A stretch of DNA of 64,000 nucleotides from Lacticaseibacillus daqingensis (GCF_003946115.1 NZ_RHOH01000001.1:310001-374000); one strand, 5' to 3'. Positions 36,237 through 46,008 are shown, numbered from the stretch's first letter. The notes: generated from the sequence alone by a model not told the origin. A program made the numbers and translations.

Positions 36237-37679
36237 TTAGTTGAAGCGGCGTTCCACCAGCCCCAGCACCCGCGTCAGCAGGAAGGTCATCGCAAAGTAG
36301 ATCAGGGCGACGATCATCATTGGGAAGAACGGCTGGAACGAGGCGCCTTGAACGGTGGAGCCTTCAAACATCAGCTCGGTGGCGCCGATAACGGACAGCA
36401 CGGAGGATTCCTTGATATCCGTCACGAACTCGTTGCCCAGCGCCGGCCAGATGTTTTTGACCGCCTGAGGGAGCACCACGTACTGCAAGGTCTTGTTGGC
36501 GGACAGGCCCAGGCTGCGGGCGGCTTCCGTCTGGCCTTCCGGCACAGAGTTCAGCCCGGAGCGGATGATCTCGGCAACGTATGCGCCGGAGTTGATGCCC
36601 ATAGCGATCGCGCCGGCGGTGAAGGCGGAGAGGCTGATGCCCAGCACCTGGGTGCCGAAGAAGACGATGAACGCTTGCACCATCAGTGGGGTGCCACGGA
36701 TGAACTCGATGTAAACCACGGCGATGGCCTTGAGCACCCAGAGCTTGGAGCGGCGCATCAGGGCCAGGAAGGTCCCGAGCACGGTGCCGGCGATGACGGT
36801 CAGCAGCGCGAAGACGAAGGTGTTGATGGCCCCTTTGATGAAGAAGCTGCCGTACTTGGCCCAAAAGCCGGTGCTTTGGTTCTGCAGTGTGTACGCTTCA
36901 TCGAGGTACTTGGCCCACTGCTTCTTGGCCTTCATGTCCTTGATCGTGGCGTTGACCTGCGCGGTCAGCGCGGTGTCCCCTTTTGGCAGGGCGACCACGG
37001 TCGGGGAGGCTTCGGTGGCGAAGTGCGGGTCGATCATCATCAGGCTCTTGTTCTTTTGGACGTAAGCGCCAGCGATGATGCTGGACATGACGCCGGCGTC
37101 CAGCTTGTTGTAGGACACTTGCGCGACCACGTCATTGGCCTTTTGGAGGCTCGTGATCTTGGCGCCTGGCAGCTGGGCCTTGGCGATGGCCTCCTGCGTG
37201 GTCTGTTTCTGGGCGCCGACCGTGGCGCCGGAGAAGTCGGCGACGTTCTTGTACTTGCTCTTGTCGCTCTTGCGGATGACCACGATCTGCTTTTCGTACA
37301 TGTACGGCTCGGAGAAGTTGACCTGCTTGGCCCGCTCCGGTGTCTTGCTCATGCCGGAAATGACCATGTCGACCTTGCCCGTTTTGAGCGCGCCGATCAG
37401 CGCATCGAAGCCCATTTCCTTGATCTGCAGCTTCACGCCGGCGTCTTTGGCGATTTTCTTGGCCAGGGACACGTCTGCGCCGACGATCGTGTCGTCGCCG
37501 TTGACGGTTGCGTGGAATTCCAGTGGGGCGTAGTCGGCAGACAGCCCGACAGTCAGGTAGCCCCGCTGCTTGATGGTGGTCAAGCGGCTGCTGTCAGCCG
37601 CCTGAACGTGGTGCGATTGTGCGGTGCCGACCGTGATGAGCGCGGCCAGGGCGAACAGCCATTTAACGATTTTCTTCAT
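36237..37679 (-). CDS. Fused substrate-binding protein-permease of an amino-acid ABC importer (orphan)
   Basis: 480-residue fusion: signal peptide (MKKIVKWLFALAALITVGTA), SBP_bac_3 domain (YLTVGLSADYAPLEFH ... DMVISGMSKTPER), then a permease domain with FIRGTPLMVQAFIVFFG and the EAA motif AARSLGLSANKTLQYVVLPQA. It is paralogous to the lysine-type transporter at 16.3-17.8 kb but has no adjacent ATPase gene, so it must borrow one. It lies just upstream of argGH on the same strand, which hints at arginine/citrulline or a related amino acid as substrate (inference). I chose ATG 37679 because GGGAG lies 9 nt before it. Confidence 0.9.
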   Translation of the reverse strand: MKKIVKWLFALAALITVGTAQSHHVQAADSSRLTTIKQRGYLTVGLSADYAPLEFHATVNGDDTIVGADVSLAKKIAKDAGVKLQIKEMGFDALIGALKTGKVDMVISGMSKTPERAKQVNFSEPYMYEKQIVVIRKSDKSKYKNVADFSGATVGAQKQTTQEAIAKAQLPGAKITSLQKANDVVAQVSYNKLDAGVMSSIIAGAYVQKNKSLMMIDPHFATEASPTVVALPKGDTALTAQVNATIKDMKAKKQWAKYLDEAYTLQNQSTGFWAKYGSFFIKGAINTFVFALLTVIAGTVLGTFLALMRRSKLWVLKAIAVVYIEFIRGTPLMVQAFIVFFGTQVLGISLSAFTAGAIAMGINSGAYVAEIIRSGLNSVPEGQTEAARSLGLSANKTLQYVVLPQAVKNIWPALGNEFVTDIKESSVLSVIGATELMFEGSTVQGASFQPFFPMMIVALIYFAMTFLLTRVLGLVERRFN

Positions 37680-37712
37680 ACCCTGCAACTCCCTGCAATT
37701 GAATTTTTAATG

Positions 37713-37772
37713 AATATAAACCCAATCCAAAGAATATGCAAGCTTTATTATTAAATATGCAAAAAATATTCA
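37713..37772 (-). promoter_or_regulatory. Promoter and candidate operator of the orphan ABC importer
   Basis: Minus strand: -35 TTGCAT, 17-bp spacer, -10 TATATT (37741-37713). The word TTGCATATT occurs twice, 21 bp apart, with one copy on the -35, and a TGAATATT follows. The spacing equals two helical turns, as expected for a regulator bound in register. Half-sites resemble ArgR boxes but not closely enough to be sure. Confidence 0.5.
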
Positions 37773-38438
37773 GACTGCCAGCGGTCGAATGAACGGCCAG
37801 ATCAACGTGACGAAGACGCTGCCATCCTTGATGTAGCTGGAATGCGTGGCGCTCGGCACGATGACCACCCGGGCGTTGCGAATGCCGCGCGCGATCTTGC
37901 GCGTTTCCCCCAGCCGGATCACATCGTGCTGCCCGGCGAGCACTAGCGTGGGCACGTGAATATTATGCAACTGGTGCGCGGTCAGGTGCGGGTGGCGTAG
38001 CATCAGCCGCAACAGCGGATCGTGCGTCTTCCAGTATTCGACCCAGGTGGCCCCGTAGACCAGGGGCCGCATCCCGGTCGGCGTCAGGTTGGCCCCGGCA
38101 ACGATCAGGCGGCGCACCAGCGTCGGCCAGGTCGCCGCCACATAAAGCGCCGTGATGCCGCCATCGGAGAAGCCGGTGAGGATGACAGGCGGCAAGCCGA
38201 GCGCTGCAATGAAGGCCGCCACGTCTTGGGCCATCAGCCGGTAGTTGCGCGGCACCGCGCCGCTGCTTTGCCCGTGGCCGCGGGTGTCCAGCGCGTACAC
38301 CGTGAAGTGTGGCGCCAGGCGCGTGACGGTCGCGGCCCACAGACTGGCATCTTCCCCGTTGCCGTGTAGCAACAGGAGCGGTTGGCCGTGACCGGCCTGC
38401 GTGTAATGAAGGGTGACCCCGTTGACGGACAGTTCCAT
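37770..38438 (-). CDS. Alpha/beta hydrolase
   Basis: 222-residue cytosolic hydrolase. The oxyanion/HG motif LLLLHGNGEDASLW, nucleophile elbow GFSDGG (Ser in the centre), acid in LVLAGQHDVI and the C-terminal catalytic His in SATHSSY are in the right order. Similar small enzymes act on carboxyl esters; the substrate is unknown. I set the start at ATG 38438, 8 nt after GGAGG. Divergent from walR. Confidence 0.85.
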   Translation of the reverse strand: MELSVNGVTLHYTQAGHGQPLLLLHGNGEDASLWAATVTRLAPHFTVYALDTRGHGQSSGAVPRNYRLMAQDVAAFIAALGLPPVILTGFSDGGITALYVAATWPTLVRRLIVAGANLTPTGMRPLVYGATWVEYWKTHDPLLRLMLRHPHLTAHQLHNIHVPTLVLAGQHDVIRLGETRKIARGIRNARVVIVPSATHSSYIKDGSVFVTLIWPFIRPLAV

Positions 38439-38495
38439 AGCAATCGCCTCCACGGTTATTGTAACGCCGCGGCTGGCCGCGGTGCACGCCCGGTT

Positions 38496-38524
38496 TTGCC
38501 CCGCCCGCACAAAACCGCTATAAT
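38496..38524 (+). promoter_or_regulatory. walR operon promoter
   Basis: -35 TTGCCC (38496-38501), 17-bp spacer, perfect -10 TATAAT (38519-38524), about 33 bp before the start codon. Confidence 0.7.
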
Positions 38525-38556
38525 ATATAGTAACTACGGACTAATGGAGGCCAACT

Positions 38557-39267
38557 ATGGCAAAAAAGATCCTTGTGGTGGACGATGAGAAGCCGATCTC
38601 AGACATTGTCAAATTCAACTTGACGAAGGAAGGCTACGACGTGGTCACCGCGTATGACGGTGAGGAAGCGCTAGCCAAAGTGACCGATGAAAACCCCGAT
38701 TTGATTCTGCTCGACTTGATGCTCCCTAAGATCGACGGCTTGGAGGTGGCGCGCCAGGTACGCAAAGCCCGCGACACGCCGATCATCATGCTGACGGCGA
38801 AGGACTCGGAAATCGATAAGGTGCTGGGCCTGGAGCTTGGGGCCGATGATTACGTGACCAAACCGTTTTCCAACCGCGAGCTGGTGGCGCGCGTCAAGGC
38901 GAACCTGCGGCGCTCCGGCACCGCTGCCCCGGCCCCTGAGGTCGACGACGAGAACAAGGAGCTGACGGTGGGCGACTTGACGATCCACCCGGACGCCTAC
39001 ACGGTGACCAAGCGCGGTGACAAAATCGAGCTGACGCACCGCGAATTCGAGCTGCTGCACTACCTGGCCCGGCACCTCGGCCAGGTGATGACCCGGGAGC
39101 ACCTGCTTCAGACGGTGTGGGGCTACGATTACTTCGGCGATGTGCGCACGGTGGACGTGACCGTGCGCCGGTTGCGCGAAAAAATCGAAGACAACCCCTC
39201 GCATCCGGAGTGGCTGGTGACCCGCCGCGGCGTCGGTTACTACCTGAAGAACCCTGATCAAGAATAG
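38557..39267 (+). CDS. walR: Essential response regulator WalR (YycF)
   Basis: 236-residue OmpR-family regulator that controls autolysins and cell-wall metabolism in low-GC Gram-positive bacteria. Phospho-acceptor Asp53 ([16 protein letters not shown]), conserved [18 protein letters not shown], and a winged-helix domain ([15 protein letters not shown] ... [28 protein letters not shown]). The sequence is nearly invariant in the family. First gene of walRKHIJ. Confidence 0.97.
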   Translation: MAKKILVVDDEKPISDIVKFNLTKEGYDVVTAYDGEEALAKVTDENPDLILLDLMLPKIDGLEVARQVRKARDTPIIMLTAKDSEIDKVLGLELGADDYVTKPFSNRELVARVKANLRRSGTAAPAPEVDDENKELTVGDLTIHPDAYTVTKRGDKIELTHREFELLHYLARHLGQVMTREHLLQTVWGYDYFGDVRTVDVTVRRLREKIEDNPSHPEWLVTRRGVGYYLKNPDQE

Positions 39268-39306
39268 CGGCCGTGATGCGCCGGTTCACGCGGCGGGAGT
39301 TTTAGC

Positions 39307-41220
39307 ATGAATAAGAAGATCCGCTTCTTTCAATCGATTCACTTCAAGATTGCGCTTGTTTTCATTCTGTTGCTCCTGGTAACAGTGGAAATCATCGGCG
39401 CGTATTTTGTGCGCTCACTGGAGTCACAAAACATCGAGACCTTCAAGACCAGCATCAACATCGACCCGTACCTGCAGGAGAAGCTGGCCTCGGACCTGAT
39501 GAGTGCCAACACGGAAGCCGCCAACAGCAGCATGAAGACGACCATCAGCCAGGCCGACGTGGCGAACACGGCGACCGTGATCGTCGTGGACGCCAAGGGC
39601 ACCGTGCGGGCCAACAGTAACGTGAACAACCAAAACGATGTGGGCCAAAAATCCTCGTCCAGCAATGTCAAATCGGTGCTGTACAACGGTCAGCTCTTCG
39701 AGGGCTACGAGTACGGCGCCAGCACGGGGTCTCAGTACACCAAGGTGATCCCGATCAAGAATCCCAACGCCACCGGGGACGGGAACGCGGTGGTCGGGGC
39801 CGTGGCCATCACAGCCTCAATGGAGTCGGTGTACGCCAACATCAACAAGATCGTCAAGATTTTCCTGATCGCCAGTCTGGTGGCTGGGCTGTTGGGGACG
39901 CTGATCTCCATCGTGATCTCCCGGGCCATCACCCGGCCGATCGATGAGATGAAAAAGCAGGCGATCCGCATGGCGCGTGGGGACTACTCCGGCCAGGTAC
40001 GGATCTACGGGCAAGACGAGCTGGGCCAGCTGGCCGTGGCGGTCAACAACCTCAGTGTGCGCGTGGAAGAGGCCCAAGAGGCCAGCGAGGCGGAGCGCCG
40101 CCGGCTGGACTCGGTGCTGGCCCACATGACCGACGGGGTGATCGCCACCGACCGGCGCGGCAATGTCATCATCATCAACGAGACCGCGCTCGACTTTTTG
40201 AACACGCGCAACGAGGACGTGATCGGGGTCTCGATCCTAAAACTGCTGACGATCGACAAGGACTACACGCTGCGCGACTTGCTGGAGAACCAAAAGGAGC
40301 TCTTGCTCGACTTTTCCGAACAGCTGGACCATGAGCTGATCCTGCGCGTGGACTTTAGCCTGATCCAACGGGAAACGGGCTTCATCAGTGGGCTGGTCGC
40401 GGTGCTGCACGATGTCACCGAGCAACAGAAAAACGAGCGCGAGCGCCGCGAGTTCGTGTCCAACGTGTCACATGAGCTGCGCACCCCGCTGACCTCCATG
40501 CGCTCCTACATCGAGGCGCTGACGGACGGGGCCTGGCAGGACCCGGAGATCGCGCCACAGTTTTTGAAGGTGACGCAGGAGGAAACGGACCGCATGATCC
40601 GCATGATCAACGACCTGCTCAGCCTGTCGCGCATGGACTCCGGCACCAGCAAGATCGAGCTGGAGTACGTCAACCTCAACGAGTTCTTCAACTACATCCT
40701 CGACCGCTTCGACATGATGCTCAAAACCGACAACGAACACGCCAGCGCGGACAACAACACGCACAAGTCCGGGCTGCTGCCAGGAGCCGAGAAGAAGCAT
40801 TACACGATTCGCCGGGAGATCACCAAGCGCGACTTGTGGGTCGAAATCGACCAGGATAAGTTCATGCAGGTGATCGACAACATCATGAACAATGCGATCA
40901 AGTACTCCCCAGACGGTGGCGTCATCACGGCCCGCCTGCTGGAGACGCACAACCACGTGATCCTGTCCGTGTCCGACCAGGGGCTTGGGATCCCGCGCAA
41001 GGACATCAACAAGGTGTTCGACCGCTTCTACCGGGTGGACAAGGCGCGCTCTCGTCAGCAAGGCGGCACCGGCTTAGGTCTCGCGATTTCCAAGGAAGTC
41101 GTCGAAGCCTTGGGTGGCCGCATTTGGGTGGACTCACAGGAAAACAAGGGCAGCACCTTCTACATTTCGCTGCCATACGCCACCATCACGGACGCGGGAG
41201 GTGATTGGGATGAAGCTTAG
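39307..41220 (+). CDS. walK: Sensor histidine kinase WalK (YycG)
   Basis: 637-residue membrane kinase partner of WalR. Layout: TM1 (about 13-36), an extracellular PAS-like domain of about 145 residues, TM2 (about 182-204), HAMP, cytoplasmic PAS (LDSVLAHMTDGVIATDRRGNVIII), phospho-accepting His in FVSNVSHELRTPLTSMRS, and HATPase with NNAIKYSPDGG and GTGLGLAISKEVVE. Interacts with the two membrane proteins encoded downstream. Its end overlaps walH by 11 nt. Confidence 0.97.
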   Translation: MNKKIRFFQSIHFKIALVFILLLLVTVEIIGAYFVRSLESQNIETFKTSINIDPYLQEKLASDLMSANTEAANSSMKTTISQADVANTATVIVVDAKGTVRANSNVNNQNDVGQKSSSSNVKSVLYNGQLFEGYEYGASTGSQYTKVIPIKNPNATGDGNAVVGAVAITASMESVYANINKIVKIFLIASLVAGLLGTLISIVISRAITRPIDEMKKQAIRMARGDYSGQVRIYGQDELGQLAVAVNNLSVRVEEAQEASEAERRRLDSVLAHMTDGVIATDRRGNVIIINETALDFLNTRNEDVIGVSILKLLTIDKDYTLRDLLENQKELLLDFSEQLDHELILRVDFSLIQRETGFISGLVAVLHDVTEQQKNERERREFVSNVSHELRTPLTSMRSYIEALTDGAWQDPEIAPQFLKVTQEETDRMIRMINDLLSLSRMDSGTSKIELEYVNLNEFFNYILDRFDMMLKTDNEHASADNNTHKSGLLPGAEKKHYTIRREITKRDLWVEIDQDKFMQVIDNIMNNAIKYSPDGGVITARLLETHNHVILSVSDQGLGIPRKDINKVFDRFYRVDKARSRQQGGTGLGLAISKEVVEALGGRIWVDSQENKGSTFYISLPYATITDAGGDWDEA

Positions 41221-42583
41221 CGGATGGATCCTGCGCGCCAGCCTGATCGCCATGGTCGCCTTGAGCCTGGTGTTCTCCTTTCTGATCTGGCAAAACCCGT
41301 CACGGCTGGGGCGCTCGGACACCAGCGTGGCGGTCAAAACGACCAAGGACCCGAACGCCGCGGCGCAGGTCAGCAACGTGTTTGCGCCGACCACGGCGTA
41401 CTATCAGCACGACGGGACCAAAACGATGCTGTTTGACCCTGAAACCAGCGTGGCGGACACGCTGCGCACGGCGATGAAGGAGTGGCAGATCCAGCGCATT
41501 GGAGCGGCCAAGAAGCTGACCAGCAGTGCCTACACGGCGCTGTTGGCCACGGATCAGTCCCTGCAGCTGCGTTACACCGGTGCGATGGCGTTCAAGCAGT
41601 TCAACCAGACCTTTTTGACCCAGCCGCTAAAATCACCGGGGGCGGACTTCCAGTTCGATCGCCTGCTGGTGGACCTGAGCGCCACGACCACGCGCCTGCA
41701 ATTCGTCAACGACAAGACGCGCGCCGTGCGCACGGCCACGCTTGCGCACGCCGACGTGGCCAAAGTGCAGGCGGTGGTGGCCAAAACAACGGCCAGCGGC
41801 TTTGCGGTCACTGAAATGCGGCTGGGTAATCGCCAGGTGGCGACCTTCAACGCGCCCATTCAGGTGCCGCCGTACACGTTTTTGCTCGACCAGCAAAGCG
41901 CCAACCACTTCGTCTCGCTGCTGCTGCCGGCCGATTCGGCCAGCTCCGTGGACACGCGTGAAATTGGCACGGAAACGGTGTACACACTGGGCGCGAGTCA
42001 ACGCCTGAGCCTGGATACGGACACCGGGGGGATGCAGTACGAGAATGCCGCCAAGGCCACTGCGGGCAGCGGGCTGACCACGAGCCTCCGCACCGGCTAC
42101 GCGAGCTTGAGCAAGCTGGCGTTGCAGGGGCTGGGTACGGTGCGCTACTTCGACACCCAAAGCGACACCGGCACCGTGACGTTTCGCGCCTGCGCGTTGG
42201 GCCTGCCGATTTTTAATGCGGATGGCTACGGTGCCATTACGACGACCAACACCGCGTCGGGGGAACAGATGGGCTTTTCGACCTACAACCTGACCGTGGC
42301 GATCCCGACCACGCAGAGCCCGGTGACGCTGCCGAGTACCGCCACGGTGTTCGACCAGCTGCGCCATGCGGGTTATGATGTCAACGGGCTGACCGACATG
42401 ACGCTGGGGTACTACTGGAAGGCGCAAACAGCAGACAGCCAAGTCGTCTCGCTGACGCCGACCTATTTTGTCAAAATCAACGGGGAATACCGCCGTTACA
42501 CCCAGTGGGTCGATCCCACCGATGAGACGGCCAAGGACACTGTCACGCCAAGCAACGGAAGCGGCACGCAAACACTGGAATAG
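41210..42583 (+). CDS. walH: WalK-interacting regulator WalH (YycH)
   Basis: 457 residues with one N-terminal transmembrane helix (LIAMVALSLVFSFLIW) and a large extracellular part. Family members contact WalK in the membrane and tune its activity. Start ATG 41210 (MKLSGWILRASL) has GGAGGTG 6 nt upstream and overlaps the end of walK. Assignment rests on position, topology and the YycH-like C-terminal region FDQLRHAGYDVNGLTDMTLGYYW. Confidence 0.92.
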   Translation: MKLSGWILRASLIAMVALSLVFSFLIWQNPSRLGRSDTSVAVKTTKDPNAAAQVSNVFAPTTAYYQHDGTKTMLFDPETSVADTLRTAMKEWQIQRIGAAKKLTSSAYTALLATDQSLQLRYTGAMAFKQFNQTFLTQPLKSPGADFQFDRLLVDLSATTTRLQFVNDKTRAVRTATLAHADVAKVQAVVAKTTASGFAVTEMRLGNRQVATFNAPIQVPPYTFLLDQQSANHFVSLLLPADSASSVDTREIGTETVYTLGASQRLSLDTDTGGMQYENAAKATAGSGLTTSLRTGYASLSKLALQGLGTVRYFDTQSDTGTVTFRACALGLPIFNADGYGAITTTNTASGEQMGFSTYNLTVAIPTTQSPVTLPSTATVFDQLRHAGYDVNGLTDMTLGYYWKAQTADSQVVSLTPTYFVKINGEYRRYTQWVDPTDETAKDTVTPSNGSGTQTLE

Positions 42584-42595
42584 GAGGTGGCGCGC

Positions 42596-43393
42596 GTGGA
42601 TTTTCGCCGAATCGAAATGATTTTTCTGATCGTCTTCGTCGGGCTCAACATCTTCTTGGGGATGAGCTTCTTTCAAAGCCAGCAGGTGGACCTTGCGACC
42701 GCCAGCAGCGGCACCAGTGAGGTGGTGGCGGACATTAAGCGCGACCAGATCAAGCTCCCCAAGCTGAGCACAAAGACGCCGACCGGGGGATACTTGGCCA
42801 GTGTTGGCACCGTGAGCCTTGCGGGGGAGGCCAACCAGTTGCAGCACCAGTTCACCCGCTTTGCCACGGCCGACTACACGACCATGACCAGTACGCTGGA
42901 TACCACCGTGACCGTCAGGCGCGCCAGCGCGGTGACCACACTGACCAAATGGCTTCAAAACGCCAAGAACGTGCTGCACGGAGACGAATACGTCTACGCA
43001 GAAGGACTGTCGGGCACCGACAGCTACGTGTTCGCGCAACGCGTGGCCGGCCGGGTCATCTACGACCCTCGGGCTCAGATCACCTTCACCGTGGCCAATG
43101 GCCGCCTGACCGGCTACACGCAGACCTACCTGAAGTCCTTGGACGTGCTGCGCGCGGACGTGGCGCTGTGCAGCGCACAGGACGCCGTCGTGACCCTGTA
43201 CCGGGAAAACGAGATCCCTAACAGCGCGACCGTGCGCTGGACGCAGCTCGCCTACACGTACCTGCTGGACGCCAAGGGGGCCACAGTGTACATCCCCGCG
43301 TGGTTCGTTGGGGTGGAAAGCCAAGGCTCCAAAAACGTGACGGTCAAGAAGGTCAACGCGATCAACAAGACCGTCCTCAAGGCGCGCGAGTGA
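42596..43393 (+). CDS. walI: WalK-interacting regulator WalI (YycI)
   Basis: 265 residues with the characteristic N-terminus MDFRRIEMIFLIVFVGLNIFLG (single membrane helix) and an extracellular beta-rich domain. Acts with WalH on WalK. I chose GTG 42596, 8 nt after AGGAGG, because it gives the family N-terminus; the GTG at 42587 lies inside the ribosome binding site. Confidence 0.92.
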   Translation: MDFRRIEMIFLIVFVGLNIFLGMSFFQSQQVDLATASSGTSEVVADIKRDQIKLPKLSTKTPTGGYLASVGTVSLAGEANQLQHQFTRFATADYTTMTSTLDTTVTVRRASAVTTLTKWLQNAKNVLHGDEYVYAEGLSGTDSYVFAQRVAGRVIYDPRAQITFTVANGRLTGYTQTYLKSLDVLRADVALCSAQDAVVTLYRENEIPNSATVRWTQLAYTYLLDAKGATVYIPAWFVGVESQGSKNVTVKKVNAINKTVLKARE

Positions 43394-43428
43394 GCGTCAG
43401 GACCGATGATGAAAGAGGCATAACAAAC

Positions 43429-44244
43429 ATGACGGAAGATTTTGGGATGCGCGTCTCGGTGCTGGCGTCAAGCAGCTCCGGCAACGCGACTTACATTGAG
43501 ACCCCCGGCCACAAGGTGCTGGTCGATGCCGGTTTTTCGGGCAAAAAAATGACCGAGCTGATGACCAGCATCGGCCGCGACCTCAAGGATGTGGACAGCC
43601 TGTTCATCACCCATGAGCACACCGACCACTGCAAGGGCGTCGGGGTGCTGGCACGGCGCTACCCGAACCTGACCGTCTACGCGGATCAGGGGACCTTCGA
43701 CGCGCTCCCGGCCACGCTGGGCAAGCTGCCCAAAGACCGGCTCAAGGTGTTTGAAACCGGGACCACGCAGAGCCTGGGCGACTTGGACGTTGAAAGCTTC
43801 GGCGTCTCGCACGACGCCGCAGCCCCGCAGTTTTACCAGTTCCACCACGCGGGCAAGCGCTTTGCCATTCTGACCGACACCGGCTACGTGTCCGACCGCA
43901 TCGCCGGCACGATCCGCGACGCCGATGCCTACGTGATGGAGTGCAACCACGACCTGGAGATGCTGCGCATGGGCCCGTACCCGTGGTCGTTAAAGCAGCG
44001 CATCCTGAGCGACGTCGGGCACTTGAGTAATGAGGACGGCGCCAACGCCATCATGGACATCATCGGCCTGCGCACCAAGCGCGTGTACCTCGGTCACCTG
44101 TCGCCGCACAACAACGTCAAAGCGCTGGCCCACATCACCGTTGCCAACATGCTCAAGGAGCAGGGCCTGGGCGTCGGCTACGACTTTGATATTTTCGACA
44201 CCGACCCGGCCGTTGCCGACCCGCTGTTTACCGTGGGGGCATAA
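43429..44244 (+). CDS. walJ: Metallo-beta-lactamase-fold exonuclease WalJ (YycJ)
   Basis: 271-residue cytosolic MBL-fold nuclease. Zinc-binding signature FITHEHTDHCKG, with further ligands in AILTDTGYVSD and LGHLSPHNN. The family (YycJ) has 5'-3' exonuclease activity and is linked to mismatch repair and cell-division coordination. Start ATG 43429 (MTEDFGMRVSVLASSSSGN); the ribosome binding site AAAGAGG is weak and 8-9 nt away. Part of walRKHIJ. Confidence 0.93.
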   Translation: MTEDFGMRVSVLASSSSGNATYIETPGHKVLVDAGFSGKKMTELMTSIGRDLKDVDSLFITHEHTDHCKGVGVLARRYPNLTVYADQGTFDALPATLGKLPKDRLKVFETGTTQSLGDLDVESFGVSHDAAAPQFYQFHHAGKRFAILTDTGYVSDRIAGTIRDADAYVMECNHDLEMLRMGPYPWSLKQRILSDVGHLSNEDGANAIMDIIGLRTKRVYLGHLSPHNNVKALAHITVANMLKEQGLGVGYDFDIFDTDPAVADPLFTVGA

Positions 44245-44309
44245 GGGCGGCAGGGGCCGAGATATAATTAACGGCCCAAGAATGAGCCACGACTATTCTA
44301 GGACAGTAC

Positions 44310-44419
44310 GAGACGAAAAGCGACGCCCTAGCCGTATACGCAAGGCCTCCCACAAAACCTAAGTTCGGGTTTTGCAGGAGGCCTTGCGTATACTCTGGGC
44401 TAAAACCGCTTTTCGTCTC
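44310..44419. repeat. 110-nt imperfect palindrome between walJ and htrA
   Basis: Three stacked perfect stems: GAGACGAAAAGCG (44310-44322) with 44407-44419; GTATACGCAAGGCCTCC (44334-44350) with 44377-44393; CAAAACC (44353-44359) with 44368-44374; GCCC/GGGC bridges the first two. No T-run follows, so it is not a typical terminator although it lies downstream of walJ. The remaining intergenic DNA to 44593 holds the htrA leader (TATGAT at 44541-44546). Confidence 0.75.
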
Positions 44420-44593
44420 AGCCTCGTTTATTTCTCCCCAGAACCATTGATCTAGTGGGATTTGGTTTGATGTGGCCCGTAGGTACGGGTGCGTCACGCT
44501 AAAATCAGGAGTTATTCATACTTTCGTCAAATCCCCTTAGTATGATTGATATTGTAAGCAAGGGCATCTCTTGATCGAAAGGAATGGTCTAAG

Positions 44594-45967
44594 ATGGATA
44601 ACAATCAGACAAATAATTTTGAAGAAACGCCGATGACGTCACCCACGCCGGAAAGCCCGAAGCCGAAGCGGCGCGGGCTGAGCCAGCTGGTGACCGTGAT
44701 CGCCGTGTCGGCGATCGTCGGCGGTGGGGTCGGCGGTGGGGTCGCGTACTGGGCTGGCAGCCGCAACAGCAGCGCCAACCTCGGCGTGACCACCACCACC
44801 CAAAAGGCCGGCACCACCCAAGTCTCCAATGTGTCCGTGAACCAGAGCTCCGCCTCACAGGAAGCCTTCGCCAAGGTCGAAAAGGCGGTCGTGTCCGTCG
44901 TCAACCTCCAGAATGCGCAGCGAACCAGCAGCGGGTTGGATTCTTTTGGGGACATTTTCGGTTACGGCAACGACTCGGACTCGGACTCGGACAACAGCCA
45001 GTCTTCTGGCTCCGGTTCCAGCAGCTCGGCTGACCTGCAAGAGTATAGCGAAGGCTCCGGGGTCATTTACCAGAAAAAGGACGGCAAGGCCTACATCGTG
45101 ACGAACAACCACGTGGTGGCTGACTCCGATGCGCTTGAAGTCATCATGAGCGATGGCACCAAGGTCATCGCCAAGCTGGTCGGGACCGATGCCGAAACCG
45201 ATCTCGCCGTGCTGTCCATTGACGGGAGCAAGGTGACCACCGTGGCCAGCTTCGGCGACTCCAGCAAGATCGCCGCGGGTCAAACGGTCATGGCGATCGG
45301 CTCCCCACTGGGCTCGCAGTACGCGACCAGTGTGACCCAGGGGATCATTTCCGCGACGAGCCGCACCGTTGACGTGACCGATGAAACCACCGGCCAGACC
45401 ACCGGCCAAGCGACCGTCATCCAAACCGATGCCGCTATCAACTCGGGGAACTCCGGGGGTCCGCTGATCAACCTAGCCGGCCAGGTCATCGGCATCAACT
45501 CGATGAAGCTCTCCGGCACCAGCAACTCCGAAGCGACCATCGAAGGGATGGGCTTTGCGATCCCAAGTGATGAAGTCGTGTCCATCATCAACCAGCTGGT
45601 GACCAATGGGAAGGTCGTGCGTCCCGCGCTTGGCGTGACCGTGCGTGATCTTTCCACCATTTCCGCCACGCAGCAGTCGTCCATCCTGAAGATCCCAAGC
45701 AGCGTGACCAGTGGTGTCGTGGTGGCTGGCTTCACCGACACCTCGGTGGCCAAGAAGGCCGGCCTCAGCCAGTACGATGTGATCGTCGGCATCGACGACA
45801 CCGACGTGGCCAGTGTGGCCGAGCTGCACACGGCACTGTACAAGCACGCGGTGGGCGACACCGTCAAGGTCACCTACTACCACCAGGGCACCAAGAAAAC
45901 CGCTGACGTGAAGCTGACGCAGACTACGGAGCAGCTGACCACCAGCAACAGCAACACCACGAATTAA
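44594..45967 (+). CDS. htrA: HtrA/DegP-like surface serine protease
   Basis: 457 residues: short cytoplasmic N-terminus, one membrane anchor (VTVIAVSAIVGGGVGGGVAYW), an extracellular trypsin-like protease domain and one PDZ domain (about 350-445, GVVVAGFTDTSVAKKAGLSQYDVIVGIDD). Catalytic triad His173 (TNNHVVAD), Asp203 (DAETDLAVL), Ser287 (NSGNSGGPLIN). A Ser/Asp-rich loop (SDSDSDNSQSSGSGSSSS) precedes the protease core. It degrades misfolded exported proteins. The position after walJ matches other Firmicutes, but the gene has its own leader. Confidence 0.96.
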   Translation: MDNNQTNNFEETPMTSPTPESPKPKRRGLSQLVTVIAVSAIVGGGVGGGVAYWAGSRNSSANLGVTTTTQKAGTTQVSNVSVNQSSASQEAFAKVEKAVVSVVNLQNAQRTSSGLDSFGDIFGYGNDSDSDSDNSQSSGSGSSSSADLQEYSEGSGVIYQKKDGKAYIVTNNHVVADSDALEVIMSDGTKVIAKLVGTDAETDLAVLSIDGSKVTTVASFGDSSKIAAGQTVMAIGSPLGSQYATSVTQGIISATSRTVDVTDETTGQTTGQATVIQTDAAINSGNSGGPLINLAGQVIGINSMKLSGTSNSEATIEGMGFAIPSDEVVSIINQLVTNGKVVRPALGVTVRDLSTISATQQSSILKIPSSVTSGVVVAGFTDTSVAKKAGLSQYDVIVGIDDTDVASVAELHTALYKHAVGDTVKVTYYHQGTKKTADVKLTQTTEQLTTSNSNTTN

Positions 45968-45980
45968 CCGGAATGACCGA

Positions 45981-46008
45981 AGCGGCCGCCATGTGCGGCC
46001 GCTTTTTT
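45981..46008 (+). terminator. Terminator of htrA
   Basis: AGCGGCCGC / GCGGCCGCT with a 5-nt loop, followed by TTTTT. Confidence 0.85.

Noticed and set aside
41633-43324. 563-codon minus-strand frame across walH and walI
   Set aside because: Antisense shadow of two well-supported wal genes; composition Arg/His/Gln-rich and no homology visible.
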